A DNA stretch of 64,000 nt from Porphyromonadaceae bacterium UBA7332. Its GTDB lineage: Bacteria; Bacteroidota; Bacteroidia; Bacteroidales; UBA7332. Positions 26,136 to 34,258 of this stretch are shown here, piece after piece. How positions within the stretch are numbered: position 1 is the stretch's first letter; each line of letters begins with the position of its first letter. A model generated the notes under the pieces. The model did no database searches. It was not told the origin of the DNA and saw nothing but the letters and a program-made list of their open reading frames with translations. Made by a program: the position numbers and the translations under genes. The DNA lies in assembly GCA_002471225.1 (NCBI GenBank), contig DKPO01000016.1, forward strand, positions 192,410 to 256,409, given 5' to 3'.

Positions 26136-27536
26136 TTATTTAGCATGAACCTGAAACTGACGAATTAAAGGTGTACCTACTGATGCAGTCACTTTCGCTT
26201 TGATTTTACTGAATTCATTCGGAGCTGTAATTTCATCAATTTTTCGCTTTCCTACTGAAGTCCCTGAAGCCAATGGAATCCACTCATCCAATTTAGCATC
26301 ATACCCTTCAATTTCATAAGCTCTGACACGTTGTCCATATTGGTAAGCTTCTCCCAAATCCGTATAACCTATTGCCGTAGGGCTATCTAATTCAAGAATA
26401 ACTTCTTCTCCCGGAATTTGCTCCAACTTAGCCAAAGGGTTACCAAAACGACGTTGTATCTCATCTCCAAATTCTTTATAACGTTTCATATCATCAGGAT
26501 GAACAGAACCATCAGGCATTGGAGCACAATTAAGAATCAAAAAGCTATTACGTCCTACCGATTTAATATAGCAATCCATCAACTCATCAACTGATTTTCT
26601 ATTTGCTAACGCTTGTGGACGCATATGCCAACACCCATGATGCAATTGCGTATCTGCTTGATGAGGAGCCCAAAAATCACCTTCAGGATCATCTGTTCCT
26701 TGTTTTTGATTTGCATCTGCCTCAAATTGCGTTGTACACGGTATACTCATTTGCTCTTTTGTCGTTACTGACCAACAAGGATCACTTACTGTCCCGGTCT
26801 CTGTACCCGGCCAACGAATTGATGGATAAGGGTCATGACAACCTACAGCCGCAACCACTGCACGAGGTGCACGTTCTGCAATTTCTTTACCAATCTTTGC
26901 CTTAATAGGCTGATCAATCCAGATCTCTGTAACCAAATCCGATCCAAGACGATCCATAATCTCATGAAATCTGGTTTTAAGCATTTCATTCGATTCTTCA
27001 CGCGTGGTCACTTTATCTATTTTTGTATAATCAACTGTATTAGGTGTATCTCCCTCATCAGCAGGATGAGGAGCCCATAAATAAAAACCTGCATTCAGTC
27101 CGTTATTACGGCAAGCCTGAGCAAATTCTGTAACCACATCTCCGCCACCTCCTTTATATGGTGTATTACCAATATGATATTCGGTAGTTGTAGATGGCCA
27201 CATACAAAAGCCTCCACTATGCGCTAACATAAATACAATTTCTTTAGCACCAAAAGCTTTGGCTGCCTGACACCATTGATTTACATCTAAATTTTCAAAA
27301 GTCAATTCCTCCATTGGAGTAGACCCGTCATCATATTCACGTTGCTGATGCGTTGCCGGATCTAATTGAATAAACATTGCAAGATCCTGTTCTTGCCAAT
27401 CATACTGGGTCTGTGTTGGTCGTGCTAATTTTGCGGCGTTCGGATCATTAATAGCCTTGTCCCATTGTGCATCTTTTGTACTCAAACAAGAGCATAAAGA
27501 TAAAAACAGAGAAGATGTGATAAGTAAATTTCTCAT
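26136..27536 (-). CDS. GH29 alpha-L-fucosidase lipoprotein
   Basis: A 466-residue glycoside hydrolase. The N-terminus has a lipoprotein signal with C17 (LCSC) as the likely lipidated residue. The (beta/alpha)8 domain shows WCQAAKAFGAKEIVFMLAHS with the conserved GGFCMWPS, then WAPHP, and the nucleophile segment TEIWIDQP, where Asp208 is the expected catalytic nucleophile. The C-terminal 100 residues form a beta-sandwich. Its short form and motif pattern fit the alpha-1,3/1,4-specific GH29-B type better than GH29-A, but this is inference. It releases fucose from host or dietary glycans in the periplasm or at the surface. It has its own promoter. The GH18 N-glycan locus lies about 5 kb away and could supply its substrates. 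Confidence 0.85.
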   Translation of the reverse strand: MRNLLITSSLFLSLCSCLSTKDAQWDKAINDPNAAKLARPTQTQYDWQEQDLAMFIQLDPATHQQREYDDGSTPMEELTFENLDVNQWCQAAKAFGAKEIVFMLAHSGGFCMWPSTTTEYHIGNTPYKGGGGDVVTEFAQACRNNGLNAGFYLWAPHPADEGDTPNTVDYTKIDKVTTREESNEMLKTRFHEIMDRLGSDLVTEIWIDQPIKAKIGKEIAERAPRAVVAAVGCHDPYPSIRWPGTETGTVSDPCWSVTTKEQMSIPCTTQFEADANQKQGTDDPEGDFWAPHQADTQLHHGCWHMRPQALANRKSVDELMDCYIKSVGRNSFLILNCAPMPDGSVHPDDMKRYKEFGDEIQRRFGNPLAKLEQIPGEEVILELDSPTAIGYTDLGEAYQYGQRVRAYEIEGYDAKLDEWIPLASGTSVGKRKIDEITAPNEFSKIKAKVTASVGTPLIRQFQVHAK

Positions 27537-27617
27537 TCTTTTGATTTTCTCAGAAATAACTCTTCATTATTAAAGCGTTATTTACTTCAAGGTTAAAATT
27601 AATTATTTAGTACTTGC

Positions 27618-27625
27618 CAAATATA
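27618..27625 (-). promoter_or_regulatory. Bacteroidota -7 box for the fucosidase gene
   Basis: TATATTTG on the minus strand, a full TAnnTTTG match, 82 bases before the ATG. No clear -33 element. Confidence 0.5.
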
Positions 27626-27827
27626 GTAAATATAAGCTTAAATCAGGCTATAATAGTAAAAAATAAACTTTACACCTTTTATATCCGTAATATTAATTCT
27701 TTGTTATATGCATAAATTAATCAATAAATACAAAGCATTCACATTATGAGTAAATACTTATTATAAACCGCTGATATTATAATTTCTCCCTGTAAACAAA
27801 TTCTTTATGAATTTCTGACACTAAAAA

Positions 27828-27863
27828 ATGGCCATTCAGATAACAGTTTATCTAAATGGCCAT
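27828..27863 (-). terminator. Hairpin terminator of the PEBP gene
   Basis: Stem ATGGCCATTCAGATAA / TTATCTAAATGGCCAT with one mismatch, followed on the minus strand by TTTTTTAG. Confidence 0.7.
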
Positions 27864-27893
27864 ATATCGCAGCTAATTCTATGTAATCTGGAT

Positions 27894-28445
27894 TTATTTT
27901 TTATTTCTCTGATAATACATTACTACAGATGCTTTTTGAATCGTATGTGCATTGATATAAAATCCTACCATTGCAGGATTTGTCTCTTTCGTTAGATCCA
28001 GCTTAGGAACATTCAATGCATAAATTGTAATGATATATTCATGGATTCTGCCTGTTTCAGGAGGACAGGGTCCACCGTACCCATAGTCACCGTAATCATT
28101 TAAACTTTGAATACATCCCTTAGGTGCCAGGTTTAATTCAGGATTTCCTGCATTTTGCACAAGCTCCATTACATTTGCCGGAATATTGAACATTACCCAT
28201 TGCCACCAACCACTGCCGGAAGGTGCATCAGGATCGTACATTGTTATTGCAAAACTTAGCGTTCCCTGAGGAGGATTAACCCAAGATAACTGAGGCGATT
28301 TATTCTCTCCTTTGCAGCCGAAATTATTAAATATTTGCTGCATTTGTGCTTGCCCCTTTACATCATTACTTTTCAATGTGAAATTTTGGGCTGACAATTG
28401 AAATGTCAACAGTAAAACCGAAAAAACAAAAAATAATTTTTTCAT
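27894..28445 (-). CDS. YbhB/YbcL-family (Raf kinase inhibitor-like, PEBP) secreted protein
   Basis: A 183-residue protein with a cleaved signal peptide (MKKLFFVFSVLLL...LSAQ). PEBP-fold signatures are KGENKSPQLSWVNPPQGTLS, MYDPDAPSGSGWWQWVMFNI and GYGGPCPPETGRIHEYIITI, which carry the ligand-pocket Asp, Pro and His. Bacterial members bind small anions or phospholipid head groups in vitro, but their role is not established. It is a single-gene unit ending in a hairpin terminator. The periplasm is the likely location. Confidence 0.9.
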   Translation of the reverse strand: MKKLFFVFSVLLLTFQLSAQNFTLKSNDVKGQAQMQQIFNNFGCKGENKSPQLSWVNPPQGTLSFAITMYDPDAPSGSGWWQWVMFNIPANVMELVQNAGNPELNLAPKGCIQSLNDYGDYGYGGPCPPETGRIHEYIITIYALNVPKLDLTKETNPAMVGFYINAHTIQKASVVMYYQRNKK

Positions 28446-28765
28446 AATCTTTTATAGTTAGGTCATTTCATTTAAAACGATTCTACCATACTATTAGTTT
28501 ACTCAGATCAATCTAATATTCAGTGATTTGAAAATACAGAATCACAGCTAATACTCCTATCTCTATATCTAGAAATAGAAATAGATAAAGTCTAAACCTA
28601 TAATGTATGTTGATTTTGCTTTTTGAATATTTATTTCTATTTTTATCCCCATAAATATACGTGTAAAATATATAGTCTAACTAAACCCAAGTCAATAATA
28701 GCAATACAGAGGGCATATCACCTGCTTTCTGTTGTATTTAACATCCACAATTTTATTTATTAATT
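28446..28765. other. Non-coding gap
   Basis: 320 A/T-rich bases between divergent genes. Only a weak imperfect inverted repeat around 28558-28588 (TATCTCTAT ... AATAGATA) was noted. No TAnnTTTG box is clear for either gene. Confidence 0.45.
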
Positions 28766-29281
28766 ATGAACACAGTATTATTAATTCTTACACTGTTTTT
28801 TGTATTACGTCTATTCACCCTGTTTATTTCAATTTCAAATGAATCACGTCTTAAAAAAGAAGGTGCGATTGAATTTGGAAAAGCAAATAGCGCAATACTA
28901 ACATTGCTTCATATTATATTCTATGCAACCTCAGCCTATGAAGCATGGTTAGATAAAGTACAACTCGATAAGATTGGTTATATTGGTATAGCTCTCTTTA
29001 TTTTTGCCTACATTATGCTTTTATTTGTAATTTATCAATTACGCCATGTATGGACTGTCAAGTTATATATTGCGAAAAAGCATGATATCAACCGATCATT
29101 TCTATTCCGTTATGTAAAACATCCAAACTATTTTTTGAATATCATTCCCGAATTAATTGGTGTAGGAATGTTATGTCACTCATGGGTAGCAATGCTTATC
29201 ATTCTTCCTTTATATTTAATCAGTCTCTTTGTGCGGATCAAGCAGGAAGAAAAGGCAATGAAACACCTTTTTGAGGCCTGA
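28766..29281 (+). CDS. Isoprenylcysteine carboxyl methyltransferase-family membrane protein
   Basis: A 171-residue inner-membrane protein with about five helices. The C-terminal half has the ICMT/phospholipid N-methyltransferase signature: RYVKHPNYFLNIIPELIGVG, then PLYLISLFVRIKQEEKAM, with the His-Pro-Asn-Tyr and Glu-Glu pairs that bind S-adenosylmethionine in the family. In bacteria the substrate is unknown, since prenylated CaaX proteins are absent; lipids or isoprenoid acids are possible. It is likely monocistronic, though the small lipoprotein gene at 29411 lies 130 bases downstream with its own promoter box. Confidence 0.8.
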   Translation: MNTVLLILTLFFVLRLFTLFISISNESRLKKEGAIEFGKANSAILTLLHIIFYATSAYEAWLDKVQLDKIGYIGIALFIFAYIMLLFVIYQLRHVWTVKLYIAKKHDINRSFLFRYVKHPNYFLNIIPELIGVGMLCHSWVAMLIILPLYLISLFVRIKQEEKAMKHLFEA

Positions 29282-29350
29282 CCAAAAGACTTTATGCAAT
29301 ATTCAGCTGAAACAAAAACTCAAGAATAGGTATTCTGAAAATATTAAGCC

Positions 29351-29358
29351 TATATTTG
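29351..29358 (+). promoter_or_regulatory. Bacteroidota -7 box for the small lipoprotein
   Basis: TATATTTG, a full TAnnTTTG match, 52 bases before the ATG at 29411. Confidence 0.5.
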
Positions 29359-29410
29359 CAAGATACACAATGATTGAGAGATACAAACGTAAACATAACT
29401 TTATATCAAT

Positions 29411-29758
29411 ATGAAAAGATCACACAAGCTATTATTCTTATGTATGCTAATGATTACTTTTGTAAGTTGTTCGACGCTGAATAAATATAGATGGTATTCA
29501 TTGAGCGAAAAATCATTACTCGTTAATGAAGGTATGACTAAAAATGAGGTTATTCAGACCATTGGTGGCCCTGATCTGCGAAGCTTTAATAACGATCAGG
29601 AACAATGGGAATATCAGCAATATAATACAACAACTACCAGCTTTATGATTCTGTATTTCGAAAATGGCAAAGTGGTAAGTATGGAATCTTTCACCAGACC
29701 TAAAATGCCCCAAATCTGTCCACCCGTAATACATGAACCCGTCAAATCTGATTGTTAA
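29411..29758 (+). CDS. SmpA/OmlA (BamE-fold)-like lipoprotein
   Basis: 115 residues with lipobox TFVSC (lipidated Cys20). The mature part has the BamE-fold pattern: VNEGMTKNEVIQTIGGPDLR, then EQWEYQQYNTTTTSFMILYF and ENGKVVSMESF. In proteobacteria such proteins assist outer-membrane assembly; here only the fold is supported. The last 20 residues contain two Cys and several Pro. Single-gene unit, closed by a hairpin shared with the convergent acetyltransferase gene. Confidence 0.75.
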   Translation: MKRSHKLLFLCMLMITFVSCSTLNKYRWYSLSEKSLLVNEGMTKNEVIQTIGGPDLRSFNNDQEQWEYQQYNTTTTSFMILYFENGKVVSMESFTRPKMPQICPPVIHEPVKSDC

Positions 29759-29793
29759 GACATCTACTGATAACTCAGCACATTTCTAAAAAG

Positions 29794-29833
29794 ACAGGCA
29801 GACAGTAAATTAAATCTTACTGCCTGCCTGTTT
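29794..29833. terminator. Bidirectional terminator between convergent genes
   Basis: Stem ACAGGCAGACAGTAA / TTACTGCCTGCCTGT with one mismatch and a loop of about 8 bases, then T-rich sequence. Confidence 0.75.
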
Positions 29834-29856
29834 GTTTTATTAAAGCAAGTATTTTT

Positions 29857-30420
29857 TCAAAGTTTTCTTATGACTGCAGCAGGAACACCTCCAACAATTG
29901 CATTTTGATCCACATCTTTAGTCACAACCGATCCTGCTCCGATAATAGCATTATCGCCTATTGAGACACCCGGTAAGATCGTAACCGATGAACCGATCCA
30001 TACATTGCGTCCTATAGAGATCGGCGAAGGATACAACGAACCTCTGTCATCCGGAGATAATCCATGATTAAGTGTTGCCAGTACAACTTTATGCCCGATA
30101 AGAGTCCCGTCACCGATATTCACTCCACCTTGATCCTGAAAATTACAACACGAATTAATAAATACATTCTTCCCTATCTTTATATTCAGACCACAGTCTG
30201 TATAAAAAGGAGGAAACATACGAAATGAATCATCAATATTTTGATCGGTAAGACGAGCAAATATTTCTCTGATCTCCTTTTCCGTATGATATGAATTATT
30301 CAATTCTGATGTTATACGCATAGCTCTGTTACTTAATTCACACATCATCTGATGAAGATGAGAACCTGCTCTTACTGCTTGTCCTCTGCTTAAGTGCGCC
30401 AAAAATTCTTTTGTATCCAT
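29857..30420 (-). CDS. Sugar O-acetyltransferase (maltose/galactoside acetyltransferase type)
   Basis: A 187-residue left-handed beta-helix (hexapeptide) enzyme. The N-terminal helical cap is followed by PPFYTDCGLNIKIGKNVFIN, then the catalytic-His loop KVVLATLNHGL, and hexapeptide turns such as ISIGRNVWIGSSVTILPGVS, IGDNAIIGAGSVVTKD and IVGGVPAAVIRKL. This matches acetyl-CoA-dependent maltose/galactoside acetyltransferases of the LacA/Maa group. The acceptor sugar is not predictable. It stands alone, facing the small lipoprotein gene. Confidence 0.9.
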   Translation of the reverse strand: MDTKEFLAHLSRGQAVRAGSHLHQMMCELSNRAMRITSELNNSYHTEKEIREIFARLTDQNIDDSFRMFPPFYTDCGLNIKIGKNVFINSCCNFQDQGGVNIGDGTLIGHKVVLATLNHGLSPDDRGSLYPSPISIGRNVWIGSSVTILPGVSIGDNAIIGAGSVVTKDVDQNAIVGGVPAAVIRKL

Positions 30421-30648
30421 ACTTGCATTATTTGAGATTTTCGTTGAAAAACATTCCTGATCATTCTACATTCTGATATCCGCTTTATTATCATAAAGCT
30501 CTCCAAGAACAGTCCGAAACAGAATCAACAATATCCGCGGTTACTCTTCCAAACCTTTAAGCTCCATTGAAAATAATCGTGTGCAACAATTCTCAAAACA
30601 GTTATACATTATTTTCAGTGAATTATGTATAAAGATTAGACAAGGATC

Positions 30649-31617
30649 TTACTCGCCCATTTTATTCAGCATATCATATGAGGGTGCAAAAAACAATGTC
30701 CCTGTAACAGCAGTACTAAAATCCAGCAAACGATCTGTATTACCTTTAGGAGAACCGATAAACATATTCTCAAGCATTTTCTTCGTTGTACTGAATGTCG
30801 ATGCATAGCCAATGAAGTAAGTTCCATATTCCCCGCGAGATGTATTTGAAAAAGGCATATTTCCTCTTATAATTTTCAAATCATTTCCCTCTTCATCCTG
30901 AATATTAGTCACTGCGTTATGCGCATTTACAGGCTTTTCAGCATCAGAAAGTTCAACATCGTTAAACTTATGACGACCAATAACCTTCTCTTGTTCATCA
31001 ACAGAAGTCGCATTCCAGCTCTTCATATCGTGAATATATTTTTGCACAAAAACATAACTTCCTCCGGCAAAAGAAGGATCACTCTCTCCTATTACACCAA
31101 AAAAATAGGGATCCAGATCAATTGCGGGATTCTCTGTACCATCTACAAATCCAATAATTGCTTTCCCATCCAAATATCTGAATCCATGAGTTTCATCAAC
31201 CGACTCAACCACGCCCTCTAGTTTCATATCTATAATCGACGCAAACTCATGACATAACCCCATTTCATTTGCTCTGATATGAAAAAACAAATCTCCGGGC
31301 GTTGATACTGCCGTATATTTATCTCCTTTAATTTCCTCAAATGGAGTCAGTTCTTTAGGATTCCCTAATTCTGAAAAATACTTATTCCATGCTTCAGCTC
31401 CGAATCCGACCACTGCACTGAATCCCCCTTCAGGAAAACGATTTTGCATACTACGAATTAATCCGGATAAATTTCCACAAACATCTTTTATACAATCAAG
31501 TGTTTCGTCCTTATCCAGTAGATTATAAACTATAAATATTGCGTTCTTTCCGGCTTTACCAACCACATCCTGTGGCATAGCTCCGCCAACTTTTCTTGGA
31601 GTTTGAAAATCCATCAT
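30649..31617 (-). CDS. DyP-type heme peroxidase
   Basis: A 322-residue dye-decolourising peroxidase. It has the hallmark GFVDGTENP (GxxDG motif with the distal Asp) and the conserved RGNMPFSN and GTYFIGYASTF around the distal Arg. The proximal heme His is probably in PVNAHNAVTN. There is no Tat or Sec signal, so it is cytosolic; some relatives load into encapsulin shells, but no encapsulin gene is visible and no clear C-terminal targeting peptide is present. It would use hydrogen peroxide to oxidise an unknown substrate. An alternative start one codon later is possible. Confidence 0.92.
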   Translation of the reverse strand: MMDFQTPRKVGGAMPQDVVGKAGKNAIFIVYNLLDKDETLDCIKDVCGNLSGLIRSMQNRFPEGGFSAVVGFGAEAWNKYFSELGNPKELTPFEEIKGDKYTAVSTPGDLFFHIRANEMGLCHEFASIIDMKLEGVVESVDETHGFRYLDGKAIIGFVDGTENPAIDLDPYFFGVIGESDPSFAGGSYVFVQKYIHDMKSWNATSVDEQEKVIGRHKFNDVELSDAEKPVNAHNAVTNIQDEEGNDLKIIRGNMPFSNTSRGEYGTYFIGYASTFSTTKKMLENMFIGSPKGNTDRLLDFSTAVTGTLFFAPSYDMLNKMGE

Positions 31618-31942
31618 AATATATTTTTGAAATTATAGAATGAAAACTAATTGACATAGTCCGCATTCTGAAGATTTAGTACTAAAAGCTATTCTCATAA
31701 GAGGCTGCCTCAAACATAATATAAAACTTCAAGCCAGCTTTTACAATCAATTTGAGTTGTTAACAAGATATGAGCCGAGATAGTTTTCTCAACGATAACA
31801 AACAAGAAATATTTATCTGTATTTATCTATTGCAAACAGAAATAAACGAATAAAAAAGAGATTGCCTGCTAATGCAGGCAATCTCCCAGAATTGAATACT
31901 CAATGAACCCCAAACTAATAGAATCAACTATTCTATTTTATC
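31618..31942. other. Non-coding gap with PUL terminator
   Basis: A 325-base gap. It contains the terminator of the susC operon (31860-31883). At 31701-31714 GAGGCTGCCTCAAA resembles the ends of some Bacteroidota insertion sequences, but no partner end or transposase is present. No clear promoter box for the peroxidase gene. Confidence 0.4.
31860..31883 (-). terminator. Terminator of the SusCD/GH18 operon
   Basis: Perfect 10-bp stem GATTGCCTGC / GCAGGCAATC with loop TAAT. On the minus strand it is followed by six Ts. It lies about 60 bases after the last gene of the operon. Confidence 0.88.
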
Positions 31943-33121
31943 TTATGAGTTTGTCTCCGGAGGGAAAACAAACCCTTTACCTTCATTATCATCGAAAATA
32001 GCCTGAGCCGGCTTTTTCAAATGTTTGGCACTTTTACTCCAATCCCAGATCATTGTATCATCCTCTACTATTTTACCTGTTTCATGATCATACTTTTTAC
32101 CATTCATAGGGAAATAAAGCAACAAATTATCATCTGTATAATCTATTGTTTTCCAAATATTAGCCGCTATTTGCTGTGGCGTACGTGCAACTTTATAAAA
32201 ACGAACTTCACGGATCAATTCATTTTTATCACCGATACTTATACCTGTTACATCATAATCACCCGTACGGATTTCGCGTTGTGCTACCAATATACCATTT
32301 ATATAGACATATGTTAGCTTACCATCGTAAACAAAAGAAAGCATATACCATTGGTTTGGCAATGCAGAGTATTTATCTGCCGGAATATCAATTTGAGAAC
32401 CTCCGGTTTTAATCTGCAATTGATTTGGTTTAATCGTAACATCACCAAAACGAGTAAAGATTTCATTCAATGCAGAAGAGCCGGCAGGACGCTGAGTCCA
32501 TACAACCGCGCGGTTATTCGATGAATAATTTGCCCGATTAATCATGACTTCCAATGTCCAGGCAGGAACTTTGAAATCTTTCGGGAACATCTCCGCATCA
32601 CTTGCATATCCACCGTTCATACGCAGAATTTTAGTTACAATCTTTTGTTCCAATACAACCAAAGCATCTGTTTGTCCTCCAATTACACTCACATCACTCG
32701 AAGCGATACGAATAGGAAGAGCATAACTTCCTTTCGGAGAAAACTGAACATCTTTCAACTTAAGTGGTACTGAGACAGATGTAAACAGGGGATCTATCAC
32801 CAGCTCCTTCTTTAAATCATACATACTTTCAGGAAGTAAAATATAATTAGTTCCATTTTTTTTATTGTATGCATCAAGTTGCTCCTGATTACCCGCATTA
32901 AATATAACTTTAACCGGATTATTATCTTTACGGGTCAAACCTACAGACAAGTCCGGAATCTCAACAGTCTTATTCTCTTCGACAAATTTCTGAACGGTTC
33001 CTTTATTTACAAAATAGACACCTTGCTTCGCCTGAAACTCATCCTGAGCATCATTATACAACTCATTCTGACAACTTGCCAATGCGAGTAAGCTTAATAA
33101 ATAAATATATATTCGTTTCAT
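31943..33121 (-). CDS. DUF1735/LamG surface glycan-binding lipoprotein
   Basis: A 392-residue lipoprotein (lipobox LALASC). The N-terminal half is a DUF1735 domain (AKQGVYFVNKG, LDAYNKKNGTNYILLPESMY), common in surface proteins of glycan-uptake loci. The C-terminal half is a concanavalin/LamG-like fold: WTLEVMINRANYSSNNRAVV, PNQWYMLSFVYDGKLTYVYI, REVRFYKVARTPQQIAANIW. The same pairing occurs in surface glycan-binding proteins of N-glycan loci in Bacteroides. It is the last gene of the four-gene operon, 7 bases after the GH18 gene, and probably holds the N-glycan at the cell surface. Confidence 0.85.
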   Translation of the reverse strand: MKRIYIYLLSLLALASCQNELYNDAQDEFQAKQGVYFVNKGTVQKFVEENKTVEIPDLSVGLTRKDNNPVKVIFNAGNQEQLDAYNKKNGTNYILLPESMYDLKKELVIDPLFTSVSVPLKLKDVQFSPKGSYALPIRIASSDVSVIGGQTDALVVLEQKIVTKILRMNGGYASDAEMFPKDFKVPAWTLEVMINRANYSSNNRAVVWTQRPAGSSALNEIFTRFGDVTIKPNQLQIKTGGSQIDIPADKYSALPNQWYMLSFVYDGKLTYVYINGILVAQREIRTGDYDVTGISIGDKNELIREVRFYKVARTPQQIAANIWKTIDYTDDNLLLYFPMNGKKYDHETGKIVEDDTMIWDWSKSAKHLKKPAQAIFDDNEGKGFVFPPETNS

Positions 33122-33128
33122 GTGATCG

Positions 33129-34229
33129 TTAGTTTATAAAATTACCCGGATATACCTGGTTACCATAATATAATGCCATTCTTAACCATTTGTAGTGCGG
33201 ATCATTCGGATAATCGTATTCCATATGATAAGTTCCGATACCTCCGATACGTTTTCCACTTTTCAAATCCATCGTAGCATAATCCAGCAACTGTACGCAA
33301 GATGCATTGTTAAGCTCAGGGCGAGCCGAGCTTTTATAATAAGGATTACCACCTGTTCTCCAGAAACGTTCAAATTCGACTGTAATAATCGTTTTACGCT
33401 CCCACTCATCTAAATGTGTACGATTAATCTTAGACATTACAGCTCCGGTAGAACTTTCCCAATATGCCTGATAAATATAATGGTCAATCAATTTAGATGT
33501 TTCAGCTGATAGTTTTTCAGGCTGCCCATCCATTACCAGCATTTTACCTTGAGGACGTAGTCTTGCACTTAATGTCTCGATAAAAACCTGCATATTTTCA
33601 TTCCCTCCCGGACCAATTATCTGACTATTTGCCAAACTACCCGAATGTCCGTATCCCGGTTCATAGTCAATATCAAAACCATCCAGATTATATTTATCTA
33701 TTGAGTCACAAATAGCATTAGCATAGGCTTTAACTCCTTCTTTGAAGTCACCTTTCCCTTTTTCATTAACCCAATATTCGATTGCTGTAGTTCCTTTCGG
33801 AGTCAACTGATCGCCCAATCCCTGAACAATCCAGCATAGAAGAGCTTTACCTCCTTTTATTTCCTGAAAAAACTTCAGATCCGCTTTTTGCTCATCGGAC
33901 AAGCTACCACGTACACCCCAAAGCGAAACAAAATCGACACTATCAGGAAGCATTTTCAAGTAATTCTGAGCATTATCGCCTTTTCCTGTCCAGTTTCCAA
34001 ACCAACCGAACCCTTTAACTCTTGGTTTCTGACGATATTCACGAATACGTGCATAATGCTCACGCATCGTTGGTGTAAGATCTTGTTCTGTTTTAGCTTC
34101 AATAAGCGGAATGAGACGCTCAAAGCCTTTCTGATTGTCAAGAACTTCAGCCTCGGGGGTTGTCCAGTCTGAACAACTTCCGAATAACAATACACTTAAA
34201 AATAGTAGTATATATTTTTTTGACTTCAT
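33129..34229 (-). CDS. GH18 endo-beta-N-acetylglucosaminidase lipoprotein
   Basis: About 366 residues (an in-frame ATG at 34241 adds four). The lipobox is LLFGSC. The catalytic motif DxxDxDxE is intact as LDGFDIDYEP, with Glu the acid/base and the preceding Asp stabilising the oxazoline intermediate. Other family marks are KGFGWFGNWTG, VDFVSLWG and YIYQAYW. It resembles the EndoF/BT3987-type enzymes that cut the chitobiose core of N-glycans; high-mannose versus complex specificity cannot be read. As part of a SusCD operon it should act at the cell surface and feed cut glycans to the SusC importer. Confidence 0.9.
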   Translation of the reverse strand: MKSKKYILLFLSVLLFGSCSDWTTPEAEVLDNQKGFERLIPLIEAKTEQDLTPTMREHYARIREYRQKPRVKGFGWFGNWTGKGDNAQNYLKMLPDSVDFVSLWGVRGSLSDEQKADLKFFQEIKGGKALLCWIVQGLGDQLTPKGTTAIEYWVNEKGKGDFKEGVKAYANAICDSIDKYNLDGFDIDYEPGYGHSGSLANSQIIGPGGNENMQVFIETLSARLRPQGKMLVMDGQPEKLSAETSKLIDHYIYQAYWESSTGAVMSKINRTHLDEWERKTIITVEFERFWRTGGNPYYKSSARPELNNASCVQLLDYATMDLKSGKRIGGIGTYHMEYDYPNDPHYKWLRMALYYGNQVYPGNFIN

Positions 34230-34258
34230 AATTTGTTTCATTAATTATAATATTAGAA

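Larger units (their letters stand above)
27537..27893. other. Non-coding gap with fucosidase promoter and PEBP terminator
   Basis: A 357-base gap. It holds the fucosidase promoter box at 27618-27625 and the terminator at 27828-27863. Nothing else is seen. Confidence 0.5.
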
